A stretch of DNA of 64,000 nucleotides. Source: Streptomyces sp. NBC_00683 (lineage in GTDB: Bacteria; Actinomycetota; Actinomycetes; Streptomycetales; Streptomycetaceae). Shown here in pieces: positions 52,850 through 60,307 of this stretch. Where the stretch lies: positions 1,860,001-1,924,000 of the forward strand of contig NZ_CP109013.1 of the NCBI RefSeq assembly GCF_036226745.1, written 5' to 3'. The translations under genes and the position numbers were made by a program. Under the pieces are notes generated by a model, which saw nothing but the letters and a program-made list of their open reading frames with translations, had not been told where the DNA came from and did not search any database. Numbering within the stretch: position 1 is the stretch's first letter; each line of letters opens with the position of its first letter.

Positions 52850-52862
52850 GCGCTCAGTGGCG

Positions 52863-53273
52863 TCAGTTGTTGCCCGCACCGTTGCCCGAGACCACCGGGA
52901 TGTCGTTCAGGATGTGCGACAGCGGCTCGTCGCCCTTGGCCTGGGTGGAGTTGTCCGCGCACTGCTGGTTCTGCGGGTTGGACAGGACGTTGACGTCCTG
53001 GACCGCGACCGCGGCGATCACGCCGAGCAGCGCACCGACGTTGGCCTTGGCCGGCAGGCCGACGCAGAGCTTGTTGAGCGAGCCCTGCACCAGGCTGAGC
53101 TGCGGGCTCTGGTCGCCGAGCGTGGCACTGTTGCCGAACTTCGACTCGGCGCCGTTGCCGTTGACCGTGGTGGTGCCGTGGTCGTTGCCGATCGCCATGG
53201 CCGAGGGGGCCGCGGCGGCGGACAGACCGACCAGGGACACTGCCACAGCCGCGCCGGCCATCATCTTCTTCAT
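52863..53273 (-). CDS. Rodlin
   Basis: 136 residues. Signal peptide ends PSAMA|IGND. The mature part carries the rodlin signature [55 protein letters not shown] and [15 protein letters not shown]. Rodlins assemble amyloid-like rods on aerial hyphae and spores beneath or with chaplins. It has a slightly atypical N (NNPQ replaced by SNPQ) and ends GAGNN. ATG 53273 is chosen; the base before it (TTG) is not needed. A rodlin promoter lies upstream. Confidence 0.92.
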   Translation of the reverse strand: MKKMMAGAAVAVSLVGLSAAAAPSAMAIGNDHGTTTVNGNGAESKFGNSATLGDQSPQLSLVQGSLNKLCVGLPAKANVGALLGVIAAVAVQDVNVLSNPQNQQCADNSTQAKGDEPLSHILNDIPVVSGNGAGNN

Positions 53274-53315
53274 CAAGCTTCACCTTTCGGAGCGTCCCGT
53301 TGTGGAACGTACTGA

Positions 53316-53343
53316 CTAACCCCAAGCGGAGGTTTCGGTTCCG
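53316..53343 (-). promoter_or_regulatory. Rodlin 1 promoter (BldN-like)
   Basis: CGGAAC (53343-53338), 16 nt, GGTTAG (53321-53316). Fits the BldN pattern CGTAAC-N16-CGTTGA at AAC and GTT. Confidence 0.55.
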
Positions 53344-53389
53344 CTACACCACTCAAACGGGTTGAACGCGGCACGGGGTCGACGTTCCG

Positions 53390-53617
53390 CTACCTGCCGT
53401 TTCCCGTGGATTCCGCCGTACGCGCGGCCGGGACGAAGGCGCTCCCCCCGCCACGCGCCGGCCCGCCGGACGACGGGCGTTGCGGGCGCCGCACGGCCTC
53501 GCGCCGGGCCGCCTCGCACCACTCGGCGAGCAGCCTGTCGTAGATGGGCGTGGCGCCCTCCGGCCGGGGTTCACGGCCGGGCGGATGATGACTGTCGTAC
53601 TGGTCCATGAGGGGCAT
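53390..53617 (-). CDS. Small hydrophilic protein between rodlins
   Basis: 75 residues from ATG 53617 (or 53608). Typical Streptomyces small-protein pattern: MDQYDSHHPPGREPRPEGAT, PIYDRLLAEWCEAARRE; Pro/Arg-rich tail. Not secreted. Codon bias looks coding, but the family is unknown. Same strand as the rodlins. Confidence 0.5.
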   Translation of the reverse strand: MPLMDQYDSHHPPGREPRPEGATPIYDRLLAEWCEAARREAVRRPQRPSSGGPARGGGSAFVPAARTAESTGNGR

Positions 53618-53832
53618 CTACCCGACCGGACGGTCCGCGTCGGCCGCGATCGGGGCAACCGGCCCAATTCCCGCACTATCGGGCTACCCGACCTGCAGAC
53701 CAACGGCGGACACGAGGGGCGGGCAGCCCTGAGGGGCCGGTTCATCCGGGCTCCCGACGAACGGTTGCCGCACGGACGAGCCGGCCCCTCAGGTCATGAA
53801 CTGCTAAAGGGCAGGACGGGAGTTATCGGTGG

Positions 53833-54243
53833 TCAGTGGTTGCCCGCACCGTTGCCCGAGAGGATCGGGATGTCGTCCAGGATGTGCGACAGGGCCTCGT
53901 CGCCCTTGGCCTGGGTGGAGTTCTCGGTGCACTGCTGGTTCTGCGGGCTGGACAGGATGTTGACGTCCTGGACCGCGACCCCGACGGCACCGAGGAGCGA
54001 CCCGATGTTGGCCTTGGCCGGCAGGGCGATGCAGGGCTTGTTGAACGATCCCTGGATGAGACCGATCTGAGGGCTCATGTCGCCGTACGTGCTGCTGTTG
54101 CCGTAGGACTGCACGGCGCCGTTGCCGTTGACCGACGTGGTGCCGTGGTCGTTGCCGATCGCCATGGCCGAGGGGGCCGCAGCGGCGGAAACGCCTACGA
54201 CGGAGGCAGCGACTGCCGCCGACGCCAGAAACTTCTTCATCAT
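53833..54243 (-). CDS. Rodlin
   Basis: 136 residues; signal peptide to PSAMA|IGND. Signature [76 protein letters not shown]. Two Cys. ATG 54243 is 8 nt after AAGGG. Closest by eye to the third rodlin in the C-terminal half. Confidence 0.93.
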   Translation of the reverse strand: MMKKFLASAAVAASVVGVSAAAAPSAMAIGNDHGTTSVNGNGAVQSYGNSSTYGDMSPQIGLIQGSFNKPCIALPAKANIGSLLGAVGVAVQDVNILSSPQNQQCTENSTQAKGDEALSHILDDIPILSGNGAGNH

Positions 54244-54294
54244 GGAACTAGCCCTTCTGATTCTTCTGTTGCCCGCCTGTCCGGAGCATGGTGA

Positions 54295-54322
54295 ACAACT
54301 CGTTGCGGCGGGTTTGGTTGTG
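54295..54322 (-). promoter_or_regulatory. Rodlin 2 promoter (BldN-like)
   Basis: CACAAC (54322-54317), 16 nt, AGTTGT (54300-54295), with TTCGAGTGAAAC upstream shared with the other two rodlin genes. Confidence 0.55.
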
Positions 54323-54427
54323 CCGTTTCACTCGAACGATTCTTAATTCGTCCAGGTCACCGCAGGATTACGCGGAAAGGGCAACGGGAATGACGCGCAC
54401 CGGGAGGGAACGCGTCCCGCGAACGGA

Positions 54428-54730
54428 TCAGCCGCCGAGGGGCAGCCCGCCCAGGAGCGGGCCCGCGCTCCTGGCCGCACCGGTCGCACCGTCCGCCAGC
54501 TTGCTGACCGTGCCGTCCTCCTGGACCGCCTCGGTGGTGTCGCCGACCGCGCCCACCACGGGGTTCACCACCTGGTCGGCCAGCTGCGGCGTGGTGGACG
54601 TGATCTCGTTCACGCCACTGGTCAGGCTGAAGTGGGGGGCCGTGGCGGTGGTAACGGCGAAGGCCGGAGCGGCCGTTCCGAGAGCGGCCACGGAACCGGC
54701 AACAAGGGCGGCAGTCTTCGCGTACTTCAC
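54428..54730 (-). CDS. Small secreted protein in the rodlin/chaplin locus
   Basis: 100 residues from GTG 54730 (8 nt after AAGGG). Signal peptide MKYAKTAALVAGSVAALGTA APAFA. The mature chain of about 75 residues is Ala/Gly/Val/Thr-rich with no Cys (HFSLTSGVNEITSTTPQLAD, GPLLGGLPLGG). Not a rodlin or chaplin. It shares the start region (MKYxKxAA) with the chaplin upstream. Probably a surface-associated protein; function unknown. Confidence 0.7.
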   Translation of the reverse strand: MKYAKTAALVAGSVAALGTAAPAFAVTTATAPHFSLTSGVNEITSTTPQLADQVVNPVVGAVGDTTEAVQEDGTVSKLADGATGAARSAGPLLGGLPLGG

Positions 54731-54886
54731 TTTCGGTTCCCTTCTGGTGCGGCGTCTGCTTCGGTCGCGTCCCCGCGCCGCACAAGTCTTCTTTACCTGT
54801 GACTTCCGCCGCTTTCACCAGGCATAACGATCAGCCCGCGAGCGGGCAACTGCACAGGGCACACTTTCTCGTCCACGGAAACGAGA

Positions 54887-54920
54887 AGGCCCCGGACCGC
54901 GGTTATGCGGTCCGGGGCCT
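54887..54920 (-). terminator. Terminator of the short chaplin
   Basis: A perfect 14-bp stem AGGCCCCGGACCGC / GCGGTCCGGGGCCT with a 6-nt loop. Confidence 0.8.
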
Positions 54921-54955
54921 GCCGATGACTGGCCATCGACTCGACCGGGAAAACG

Positions 54956-55189
54956 TCAGTCGTTGATGCAGACGTTGCCGAAGGCCGGGTTGAGCAGACC
55001 GATGACGTTAACGGTGTTGCCGCAGATGTTCACCGGGATGTGGATCGGGGCCTGAATGACGTTGCCCGACAGGACACCCGGGGAGTGGGCCGCGATGGCC
55101 TCGGCCTCGGAGTCGGCCATGGCCGGTGCGGCGGAGCCCAGCGCCATGAGGGTTCCGGCGGCGATGGCGGCAACCTTGGTGTACTTCAC
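54956..55189 (-). CDS. Short chaplin
   Basis: 77 residues from GTG 55189, chosen because AAAGGG is 6 nt before it; the ATG at 55195 abuts the ribosome site. Signal peptide to APAMA|DS. One chaplin domain: HSPGVLSGNVIQAPIHIPVN, CGNTVNVIGLLNPAFGNVC with the two Cys of the amyloid core. Short chaplins form the hydrophobic rodlet layer on aerial hyphae. ChpF/G/H-like by length and Cys content. Confidence 0.92.
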   Translation of the reverse strand: MKYTKVAAIAAGTLMALGSAAPAMADSEAEAIAAHSPGVLSGNVIQAPIHIPVNICGNTVNVIGLLNPAFGNVCIND

Positions 55190-55353
55190 TTTCATCCCTT
55201 TCTGCAGCGGAGCCCTGGGCGGTCACGTCTTTCGTGCCGCACGAACGCTGTTGAGAATGCGCTCGTGGCTCCGGTTCTGTAATCCGTAACGATCGGCGGG
55301 CGTTATCGAAACTCTATGGAAGCAGTTTCCTGAAAAACCCCCCGAATGACGCA

Positions 55354-55394
55354 GGCCCGGGCCGCACGATGGAGGAGTGTCGGCGGCCCGGGCC
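55354..55394 (-). terminator. Terminator of rodlin 3
   Basis: A perfect 12-bp stem GGCCCGGGCCGC / GCGGCCCGGGCC, 17-nt loop, about 18 nt after the stop of the minus-strand gene. Confidence 0.75.
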
Positions 55395-55411
55395 GGTTGG
55401 TGCGGCCCGAA

Positions 55412-55813
55412 TCAGCCGTTGCCGGCGCCATTTCCGGAGAGGACCGGGATGTCGGACAGGATGTGCGACAGCGCCTCGTCACCCTTGGCCTGGGTGGAGT
55501 TCTCGGTGCACTGCTGGTTCTGCGGGCTGGACAGGACGTTGATGTCCTGGACCCCGACCGCGAGGGCGCCGAGGAGCCCGCCGACGTTCGCCTTGAGCGG
55601 CAGGGCGATGCAGGGCTTGTTCAGCGAGCCCTGGACCAGGCTGAGCTGCGGGCTCTGGTCACCCTTGGTCACGCTGTTGCCGAACTCCGACACGGCACCG
55701 TTGCCGTTGATCGACGTCGTACCGGTGTCGTCACCGATCGCCATGGCGCTCGTCGCCGAGAGACCGAGGATGGAGGCGGCGACGGCACCCGTAGCCAGAA
55801 CCTTCTTGATCAC
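55412..55813 (-). CDS. Rodlin (third copy)
   Basis: 133 residues from GTG 55813, 6 nt after AAGGG. Signal peptide to TSAMA|IGDD. Core [40 protein letters not shown] and NVLSSPQNQQCTENSTQAKG. Rodlin genes are usually two (RdlA, RdlB); this is an extra member in the same locus. Divergent from the long chaplin. Confidence 0.92.
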   Translation of the reverse strand: MIKKVLATGAVAASILGLSATSAMAIGDDTGTTSINGNGAVSEFGNSVTKGDQSPQLSLVQGSLNKPCIALPLKANVGGLLGALAVGVQDINVLSSPQNQQCTENSTQAKGDEALSHILSDIPVLSGNGAGNG

Positions 55814-56135
55814 GATGAACCCTTCTCGTACTGATTGCCCCGTGGCGGAGCACACTGCCCAACTCTCCGCCCGAGGTTTGGTTCTCCCCGTTCACCCGAA
55901 TGCCGGAAATCCCCAGGCACCCCCCGTCAAGTGAACGTATGTGCGTGACCCCTTCGAGTGGTTACACAATTTCCACGACTCTCCAAGTTTCCCACGCAAC
56001 TCCCCTGTCGTTATGAAGTAGTCCGCGTAGATGGAATGAGTTGCCGCCGGGGCCACCGCCCCGGTACGCAAGCGGCACCGCGCGATGATTCTGCGGGCTC
56101 ACTGCCCACGTGAATATCCCGAAGAAGGGCAAGTA
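55814..56135. other. Divergent region, rodlin 3 / long chaplin
   Basis: 322 bp. The left end holds the rodlin 3 promoter. I could not find the same nnnAAC-N16-nGTT pattern for the chaplin on the plus strand. AAGGG precedes the chaplin ATG. Confidence 0.5.
55859..55886 (-). promoter_or_regulatory. Rodlin 3 promoter (BldN-like)
   Basis: GAGAAC (55886-55881), 16 nt, AGTTGG (55864-55859); TTCGGGTGAAC upstream matches the other rodlin genes. Confidence 0.55.
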
Positions 56136-56939
56136 ATGCGACAGGTTCTGAATAAAAGCATGATCGTCATGGCGGCGGCGTCGGGCATCCTGACCGCCGC
56201 CGGCGGTTATGCGCACGCCGACGCTTCGGCAGACGGCGTTGCCGCCAATTCTCCTGGCGTGGGCTCGGGCAATGCCGTGCAGGTGCCGGTGCACATCCCG
56301 GTCAACCTCTGCGGTAATACCGTCAATGTGATCGCCCTGCTGAACCCCGCCTTCGGCAACACCTGTGCGAACGTCAGCTCCGACAAGGGCCACGGCGGAC
56401 ACGAGTCCGGCGGTCACGGCTCCGGCGGTCACGGCTCGGGTGGACACGGGTCCGGCGGTCACGGCGGTCACGGCTCCGGTGCGAGCGCGGAGGGCGTGGC
56501 CACCGGCTCGCCCGGCGTGCTGTCGGGCAACCTGGCCCAGGTACCCCTCGACATCCCGGTGAACGCCTGCGGCAACACCGTCGACATCGTGGGTGCGCTC
56601 AACCCCACGGGCGGCAACTCCTGCGCCAACGTGAGCGGTCCCGACCACGAGCACCCGCCGGTGGACGAGCCGCCGGTCGACGAGCCGCCGGTGGACGAGC
56701 CGCCGGTGGACGAGCCGCCGGTGGACGAGCCGCCCGTCGACGAGCCCCCGGCCTCCGAGCCGCCGGTGAGCAAGCCCCCGGTCGACCAGCCGCCGGCCGG
56801 CAACCCCGGCCCGAACACCCCTGACACGCAACTGGCCGAGACCGGCGCGGGTGACATCGGCCTGGCCGCCGGTGCGAGTGCTGCGCTGCTCCTGGGCGGC
56901 GCGGTGCTGCTGCGGCGCACCCGCGGCTCGCAGCGCTAG
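56136..56939 (+). CDS. Long chaplin with sortase signal
   Basis: 267 residues. Signal peptide about 1-28 (YAHA|DAS). Chaplin domain 1 (31-79) and domain 2 (116-165), each with two Cys (59/77 and 145/163) and the SPGV...IPVN-CGNTV pattern. Between them a Gly/His-rich linker (85-115, GHGSGGHGSGG type). After them a (PPVDE)6 stalk (174-203) with degenerate copies to 221, then sortase motif LAETG (233-237), a membrane helix and the charged tail RRTRGSQR. It should be attached to the cell wall and present the chaplin domains. Corresponds to the ChpA/B/C class. Confidence 0.92.
   Translation: MRQVLNKSMIVMAAASGILTAAGGYAHADASADGVAANSPGVGSGNAVQVPVHIPVNLCGNTVNVIALLNPAFGNTCANVSSDKGHGGHESGGHGSGGHGSGGHGSGGHGGHGSGASAEGVATGSPGVLSGNLAQVPLDIPVNACGNTVDIVGALNPTGGNSCANVSGPDHEHPPVDEPPVDEPPVDEPPVDEPPVDEPPVDEPPASEPPVSKPPVDQPPAGNPGPNTPDTQLAETGAGDIGLAAGASAALLLGGAVLLRRTRGSQR
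56388..56480 (+). repeat. Gly/His-rich repeats in the long chaplin
   Basis: In-frame repeats encoding GGHGSGGHGSGGH and variants, with 12-18 bp units such as GGCGGTCACGGCTCC. The repeat joins the two chaplin domains. Confidence 0.8.
56655..56744 (+). repeat. Tandem 15-bp repeats encoding PPVDE
   Basis: Six nearly identical 15-bp units (CCGCCGGTGGACGAG with C/G variation) encode (PPVDE)6, then further degenerate units. A cell-wall spanning stalk; copy number probably varies between strains. Confidence 0.85.
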
Positions 56940-56960
56940 TTCCCCAGCTGTCACGCACGC

Positions 56961-57009
56961 ACAAGGGCCGCCCGCACAGCATCGATTGCTGTGCGGGCGG
57001 CCCTTGTGC
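56961..57009 (+). terminator. Terminator of the long chaplin
   Basis: A perfect 22-bp stem CACAAGGGCCGCCCGCACAG..., 5-nt loop TCGAT, about 20 nt after the stop. Confidence 0.85.
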
Positions 57010-57116
57010 CGAGCAGGTGTTGCTCCCCCGACCGCACCGGGCGACTGCGACCATGGGGACGACACCTACCGGGACGACGGACGGGCGGCAGCGGCGTGGC
57101 AGCGACAGGCTTACGG

Positions 57117-58286
57117 ATGGGCGTGGTCGGCGGCAGCATCGCCGGGTGCGCGATGGCGATCGCGGGTTCCAGGGCCGGGGCGGACGTCACCGTGTACGAG
57201 CGCAGCACCGGCGAACTCCAGGACCGCGGTCTGGGCATCGTGATCCCGCCTCCCCTGCACGAACAGCTCGTCGCCACGGGCTACCTGGACGCCGCGATGC
57301 CCACGGCGCCGGTGGCCACGCGCGTCTGGCTGACCCGGCAGCCGGGGCAGCGGTCGGCCCGCGAGTTCGCGCGCCAGCCGAGCCCGGTCACGCCGTGCAA
57401 CTGGGGACTGCTGTGGCGGGCGTTGCGCGCGAAGGCCGACTCGGCCCGTTACTACCGGGGGCGGCCCGTCACCTCCGTCGAACGGACCGCGTCGGGGCAC
57501 GCCCTCGTCCGTGCGGCCGGGGCGGAGGAGTCGTACGACATCGTGGTGGGCGCCGACGGGCACCGTTCGCTCACCCGGCACGTCCTCGCCCCCGGGCTGA
57601 GCCCGTCGCCCGCCGGGTACATGGTGTGGCGCGGCGCGCTCCCGCTGAGCGCGCTCGACGGGCATCAGCGCCAGCTCGAACTCCTGCGGAGTGCCTGGAT
57701 CACCATCGGCTACCCCGGCGGACACGGCATCTTCTACCTGATCCCCAGAGGCGGCGGGGCCGGACCCGATGAGCGTCTGCTCGCCTATGCGGTCTACGCG
57801 AAGCCACCCGCGCCGGAACCCGGAGACCCACAGGAACTGGCCCCGTACGTACGGGAGATCGCCGATGAGCACTTCCCTCCCGAGTGGGCGGACATCGTCG
57901 CCCGCGGCGAGCACACGTCCATGGTCTGCCACCCGGTGACCGATCTCCACGCACCCCGGTCGGCGGATCCGCCGTTCCTGCTGGCCGGGGACGCGGCAGG
58001 CGTCACCCGGCCGCACACGGCAAGCGGCGCGGTCAAGGCGCTGCAGGACGCCCTGTGTCTGGAGGAGGCACTGCGCGGGTCCGCCTCACCCGCCGAAGCG
58101 CTGCGGCACTATGCGCGGGAGCGCACCGCGGAGGGCGCGCGGCTGATGGAGCTCGGCCGCAGGCTGGGCGGTGCCCAGGTGGAACGCACTCCCGACTGGA
58201 CCGCGATGGACCAGGAAGCGGTGGACACCTGGTGCCGCGCCACCCTTGCCGGCAGTACGAGCTATCTGTACGGCGGCGTCCGGTAG
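57117..58286 (+). CDS. FAD-dependent monooxygenase (PHBH fold)
   Basis: 389 residues from ATG 57117. Dinucleotide-binding GVVGGSIAGCAMAIAGSRAG, DG motif DIVVGADGHRSLTR and GDAAGVTRPHTASGAVKALQ (FAD-binding GD). These enzymes hydroxylate aromatic or related substrates with NAD(P)H and O2. If the upstream GTG 57096 is the real start, the N-terminus includes a TTA Leu codon (57111-57113), which would make translation dependent on the bldA tRNA. Neither start has a strong ribosome site. Substrate unknown. Confidence 0.82.
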   Translation: MGVVGGSIAGCAMAIAGSRAGADVTVYERSTGELQDRGLGIVIPPPLHEQLVATGYLDAAMPTAPVATRVWLTRQPGQRSAREFARQPSPVTPCNWGLLWRALRAKADSARYYRGRPVTSVERTASGHALVRAAGAEESYDIVVGADGHRSLTRHVLAPGLSPSPAGYMVWRGALPLSALDGHQRQLELLRSAWITIGYPGGHGIFYLIPRGGGAGPDERLLAYAVYAKPPAPEPGDPQELAPYVREIADEHFPPEWADIVARGEHTSMVCHPVTDLHAPRSADPPFLLAGDAAGVTRPHTASGAVKALQDALCLEEALRGSASPAEALRHYARERTAEGARLMELGRRLGGAQVERTPDWTAMDQEAVDTWCRATLAGSTSYLYGGVR

Positions 58287-58340
58287 CAGGGGCTCCGCAG
58301 CCGCCTCACCCCCCGGGCGCCGCCCCGGTCTGCCTGCGGT

Positions 58341-59648
58341 TCACGCCCGGCGCAGTGCGGAGCGGCCCGCGTAGCGCGCCGAGTCGCCCAGCTCCTCCTC
58401 GATCCGGATCAGCTGGTTGTACTTCGCCGTGCGGTCCGAGCGGGAGAGCGATCCGGTCTTGATCTGACGGCAGCCGGTCGCGACCGCCAGATCCGCGATG
58501 GTGGTGTCCTCCGTCTCGCCCGAGCGGTGCGACATGACAGCCGTCCAGCCCGCCCGGTGGGCCGTGGCCACCGTGGCCAGCGCCTCGGTCAGGGTCCCGA
58601 TCTGGTTGACCTTGACCAGGACCGAGTTGCCGACGCCGGTGCGGATGCCCTCGCGCAGCAGCGTCTCGTCGGTGCAGAACACGTCGTCGCCGACGAGCTG
58701 GCAGCGGTCGCCGACGCGGGCGGTCAGCTCGCGCCAGCCGTCCAGGTCGTTCTCCGCCATCGGGTCCTCGATGGAGACGACCGGGTAGGCGTCGATGAGC
58801 TCGGCCAGGTAGTCGACGTTCTCGGAGGGGGTGCGGCGCACGCCCTCGCCCGCGTAGTCGTACACCCCGTCGCGGAAGAACTCGGACGACGCCGGGTCCA
58901 TGAGCAGGCCGATGTCCGTACCGGGGCGGTAGCCGGTGCGCTCGATGGCGGCCATCACGAAGTCGAGCGCCTCCTCGGCGGTACGCAGCGCGGGCGCGAA
59001 GCCGCCCTCGTCGCCGACGCCCGTGGAGTGCCCGGCGGCCAGCAGGTCGCGGCGCAGGGTGTGGAAGACCTCACTGCCCATGCGGACGGCTTCGGCGAAG
59101 GTGTCCGCGCCCACGGGCGCGATCATGAACTCCTGGAAGTCCAGCGGATTGTCGGCGTGGGCACCGCCGTTGACGATGTTCATCATCGGCAGCGGCAGGA
59201 GGTGGGCGTCGGCGCCGCCGAGGTAGCGGTGGAGGGGCAGGCGGTGGGCCGCCGCGGCGGCCTTGGCGGCGGCGAGGGAGACGCCGAGGATCGCGTTGGC
59301 GCCGAGCCGGGCCTTCGTGGCGGTGCCGTCGAGGGCGACCAGCGCGGCGTCGAGACCCGCCTGGTCCGCCGCGTCCCGGCCGCGCACGGACGCCGCGATC
59401 TCCCCGTTGACATGGGCCACCGCGCGGTCGACGCCCTTGCCGTGCCAGCGCGTGGTGTCCCCGTCGCGCAGTTCCACGGCCTCCCGGGTGCCGGTGGAGG
59501 CGCCTGAGGGAACCGCCGCGCGCCCCAGGGATCCGTCCGTCAGGACGATGTCGACCTCGACCGTGGGGTTGCCCCGGCTGTCGATGATCCTGCGGGCGGT
59601 GACGGTCTCGATGGTGGCGTCGACGGTTCCGGCTGCCTCTGCGGACAT
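58341..59648 (-). CDS. eno: Enolase (second-type paralog)
   Basis: 435 residues. [70 protein letters not shown] and [19 protein letters not shown]. All Mg ligands (Asp in DPASSEF, Glu in SIEDP, Asp in GDDVF) and the catalytic Glu and Lys are present, so it should convert 2-phosphoglycerate to phosphoenolpyruvate. It differs from the housekeeping Streptomyces enolase in many positions (SASSEF instead of [14 protein letters not shown]), and is controlled from a divergent MarR. Good SD (GGGGAGG) before ATG 59648. Confidence 0.88.
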   Translation of the reverse strand: MSAEAAGTVDATIETVTARRIIDSRGNPTVEVDIVLTDGSLGRAAVPSGASTGTREAVELRDGDTTRWHGKGVDRAVAHVNGEIAASVRGRDAADQAGLDAALVALDGTATKARLGANAILGVSLAAAKAAAAAHRLPLHRYLGGADAHLLPLPMMNIVNGGAHADNPLDFQEFMIAPVGADTFAEAVRMGSEVFHTLRRDLLAAGHSTGVGDEGGFAPALRTAEEALDFVMAAIERTGYRPGTDIGLLMDPASSEFFRDGVYDYAGEGVRRTPSENVDYLAELIDAYPVVSIEDPMAENDLDGWRELTARVGDRCQLVGDDVFCTDETLLREGIRTGVGNSVLVKVNQIGTLTEALATVATAHRAGWTAVMSHRSGETEDTTIADLAVATGCRQIKTGSLSRSDRTAKYNQLIRIEEELGDSARYAGRSALRRA

Positions 59649-59724
59649 GGGAGTTCCTCCCCGTTGTCGTGTGCCGTGGCCCGGCTGCGACAACGCTGGC
59701 GCTGAGCCCGACAAGCAAAACCAT

Positions 59725-59763
59725 ACAGCAATGCTGCTCAGTTTTGCTGTACAGCATTGCTGT
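59725..59763. promoter_or_regulatory. Paired palindromes, MarR operator candidate
   Basis: ACAGCAATGCTG (59725-59736) and its reverse complement CAGCATTGCTGT (59752-59763). Each also contains an 11-bp palindrome (CAGCA-A/T-TGCTG) and the pair is symmetric about a 15-bp spacer. Between enolase and MarR starts, so it may control both. Confidence 0.7.
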
Positions 59764-59808
59764 GCAGGTCAACGGCACCGCCCTGCGGACAACGGGGTAA
59801 AGTGCCCT

Positions 59809-60231
59809 ATGCCCACCCCGGAAGCCGCCGCCATCGCCGCCGAACTGCGCACCGCGATGGGCAAGCTCACCCGACGCGTCACACACGAGGACCACATCCC
59901 GCTGGGCCAGGTCGCCGTCCTCGGCGCACTCGACCGCGACGGCGCCATGACCACCAGCGACCTCGCAACCGATCAGCGCGTACGCCCCCAGTCGATGGCC
60001 CGGGCGGTGGGCCTCCTCATGGAGCAGAACCTGATCACGCGCCGGGCGCACCCCACGGACGGCCGCAAGTCCCTGGTCGAGCTCTCCGACGCGGGCCGGG
60101 CCGCGCTCGAAGCGGAGCGCGGCCGCAGGGCCGGCTGGCTCGCGCAGGCCATCGAGGCCGAACTCACCGATGAGGAGCGGGCGTTGCTGGCACGGAGCGC
60201 GGCCCTGCTGGAGCGGCTCGCCACCCGCTAG
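59809..60231 (+). CDS. MarR-family regulator
   Basis: 140 residues. Winged HTH: LGQVAVLGALDRDGAMTTSD, QRVRPQSMARAVGLLMEQNL and the wing RRAHPTDGRKSLVELSDAGR. Divergent from the enolase gene over two matching palindromes, so autoregulation and control of enolase are likely. The ligand is unknown. Confidence 0.85.
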   Translation: MPTPEAAAIAAELRTAMGKLTRRVTHEDHIPLGQVAVLGALDRDGAMTTSDLATDQRVRPQSMARAVGLLMEQNLITRRAHPTDGRKSLVELSDAGRAALEAERGRRAGWLAQAIEAELTDEERALLARSAALLERLATR

Positions 60232-60257
60232 TGCCCCTGCCGGGTGCCCGGACAGGA

Positions 60258-60307
60258 CGGTCCTCACGGCGGGGCGACGGTCCTCACCGCCGGGAGGCGG
60301 TCCTCAC
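60258..60307. repeat. Three direct repeats, 20-bp period
   Basis: CGGTCCTCAC at 60258, 60278 and 60298, exactly 20 bp apart. They fall between the MarR stop and the convergent MaoC stop; the last covers the MaoC stop codon. Confidence 0.6.

Larger units (their letters stand above)
53274..53832. other. Intergenic region, rodlin 1 / rodlin 2
   Basis: 559 bp. It contains the rodlin 1 promoter, the small ORF at 53390-53617 and an inverted repeat CCTGAGGGGCCGG / CCGGCCCCTCAGG (53728-53740 and 53781-53793) with a 40-nt spacer. The repeat may end the rodlin 2 transcript. Nothing else is seen. Confidence 0.55.

Noticed and set aside
56655..56744. Regular 15-bp tandem repeats looked like a possible CRISPR or VNTR array
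   Set aside because: No spacers and in-frame coding of PPVDE inside a chaplin; not CRISPR.
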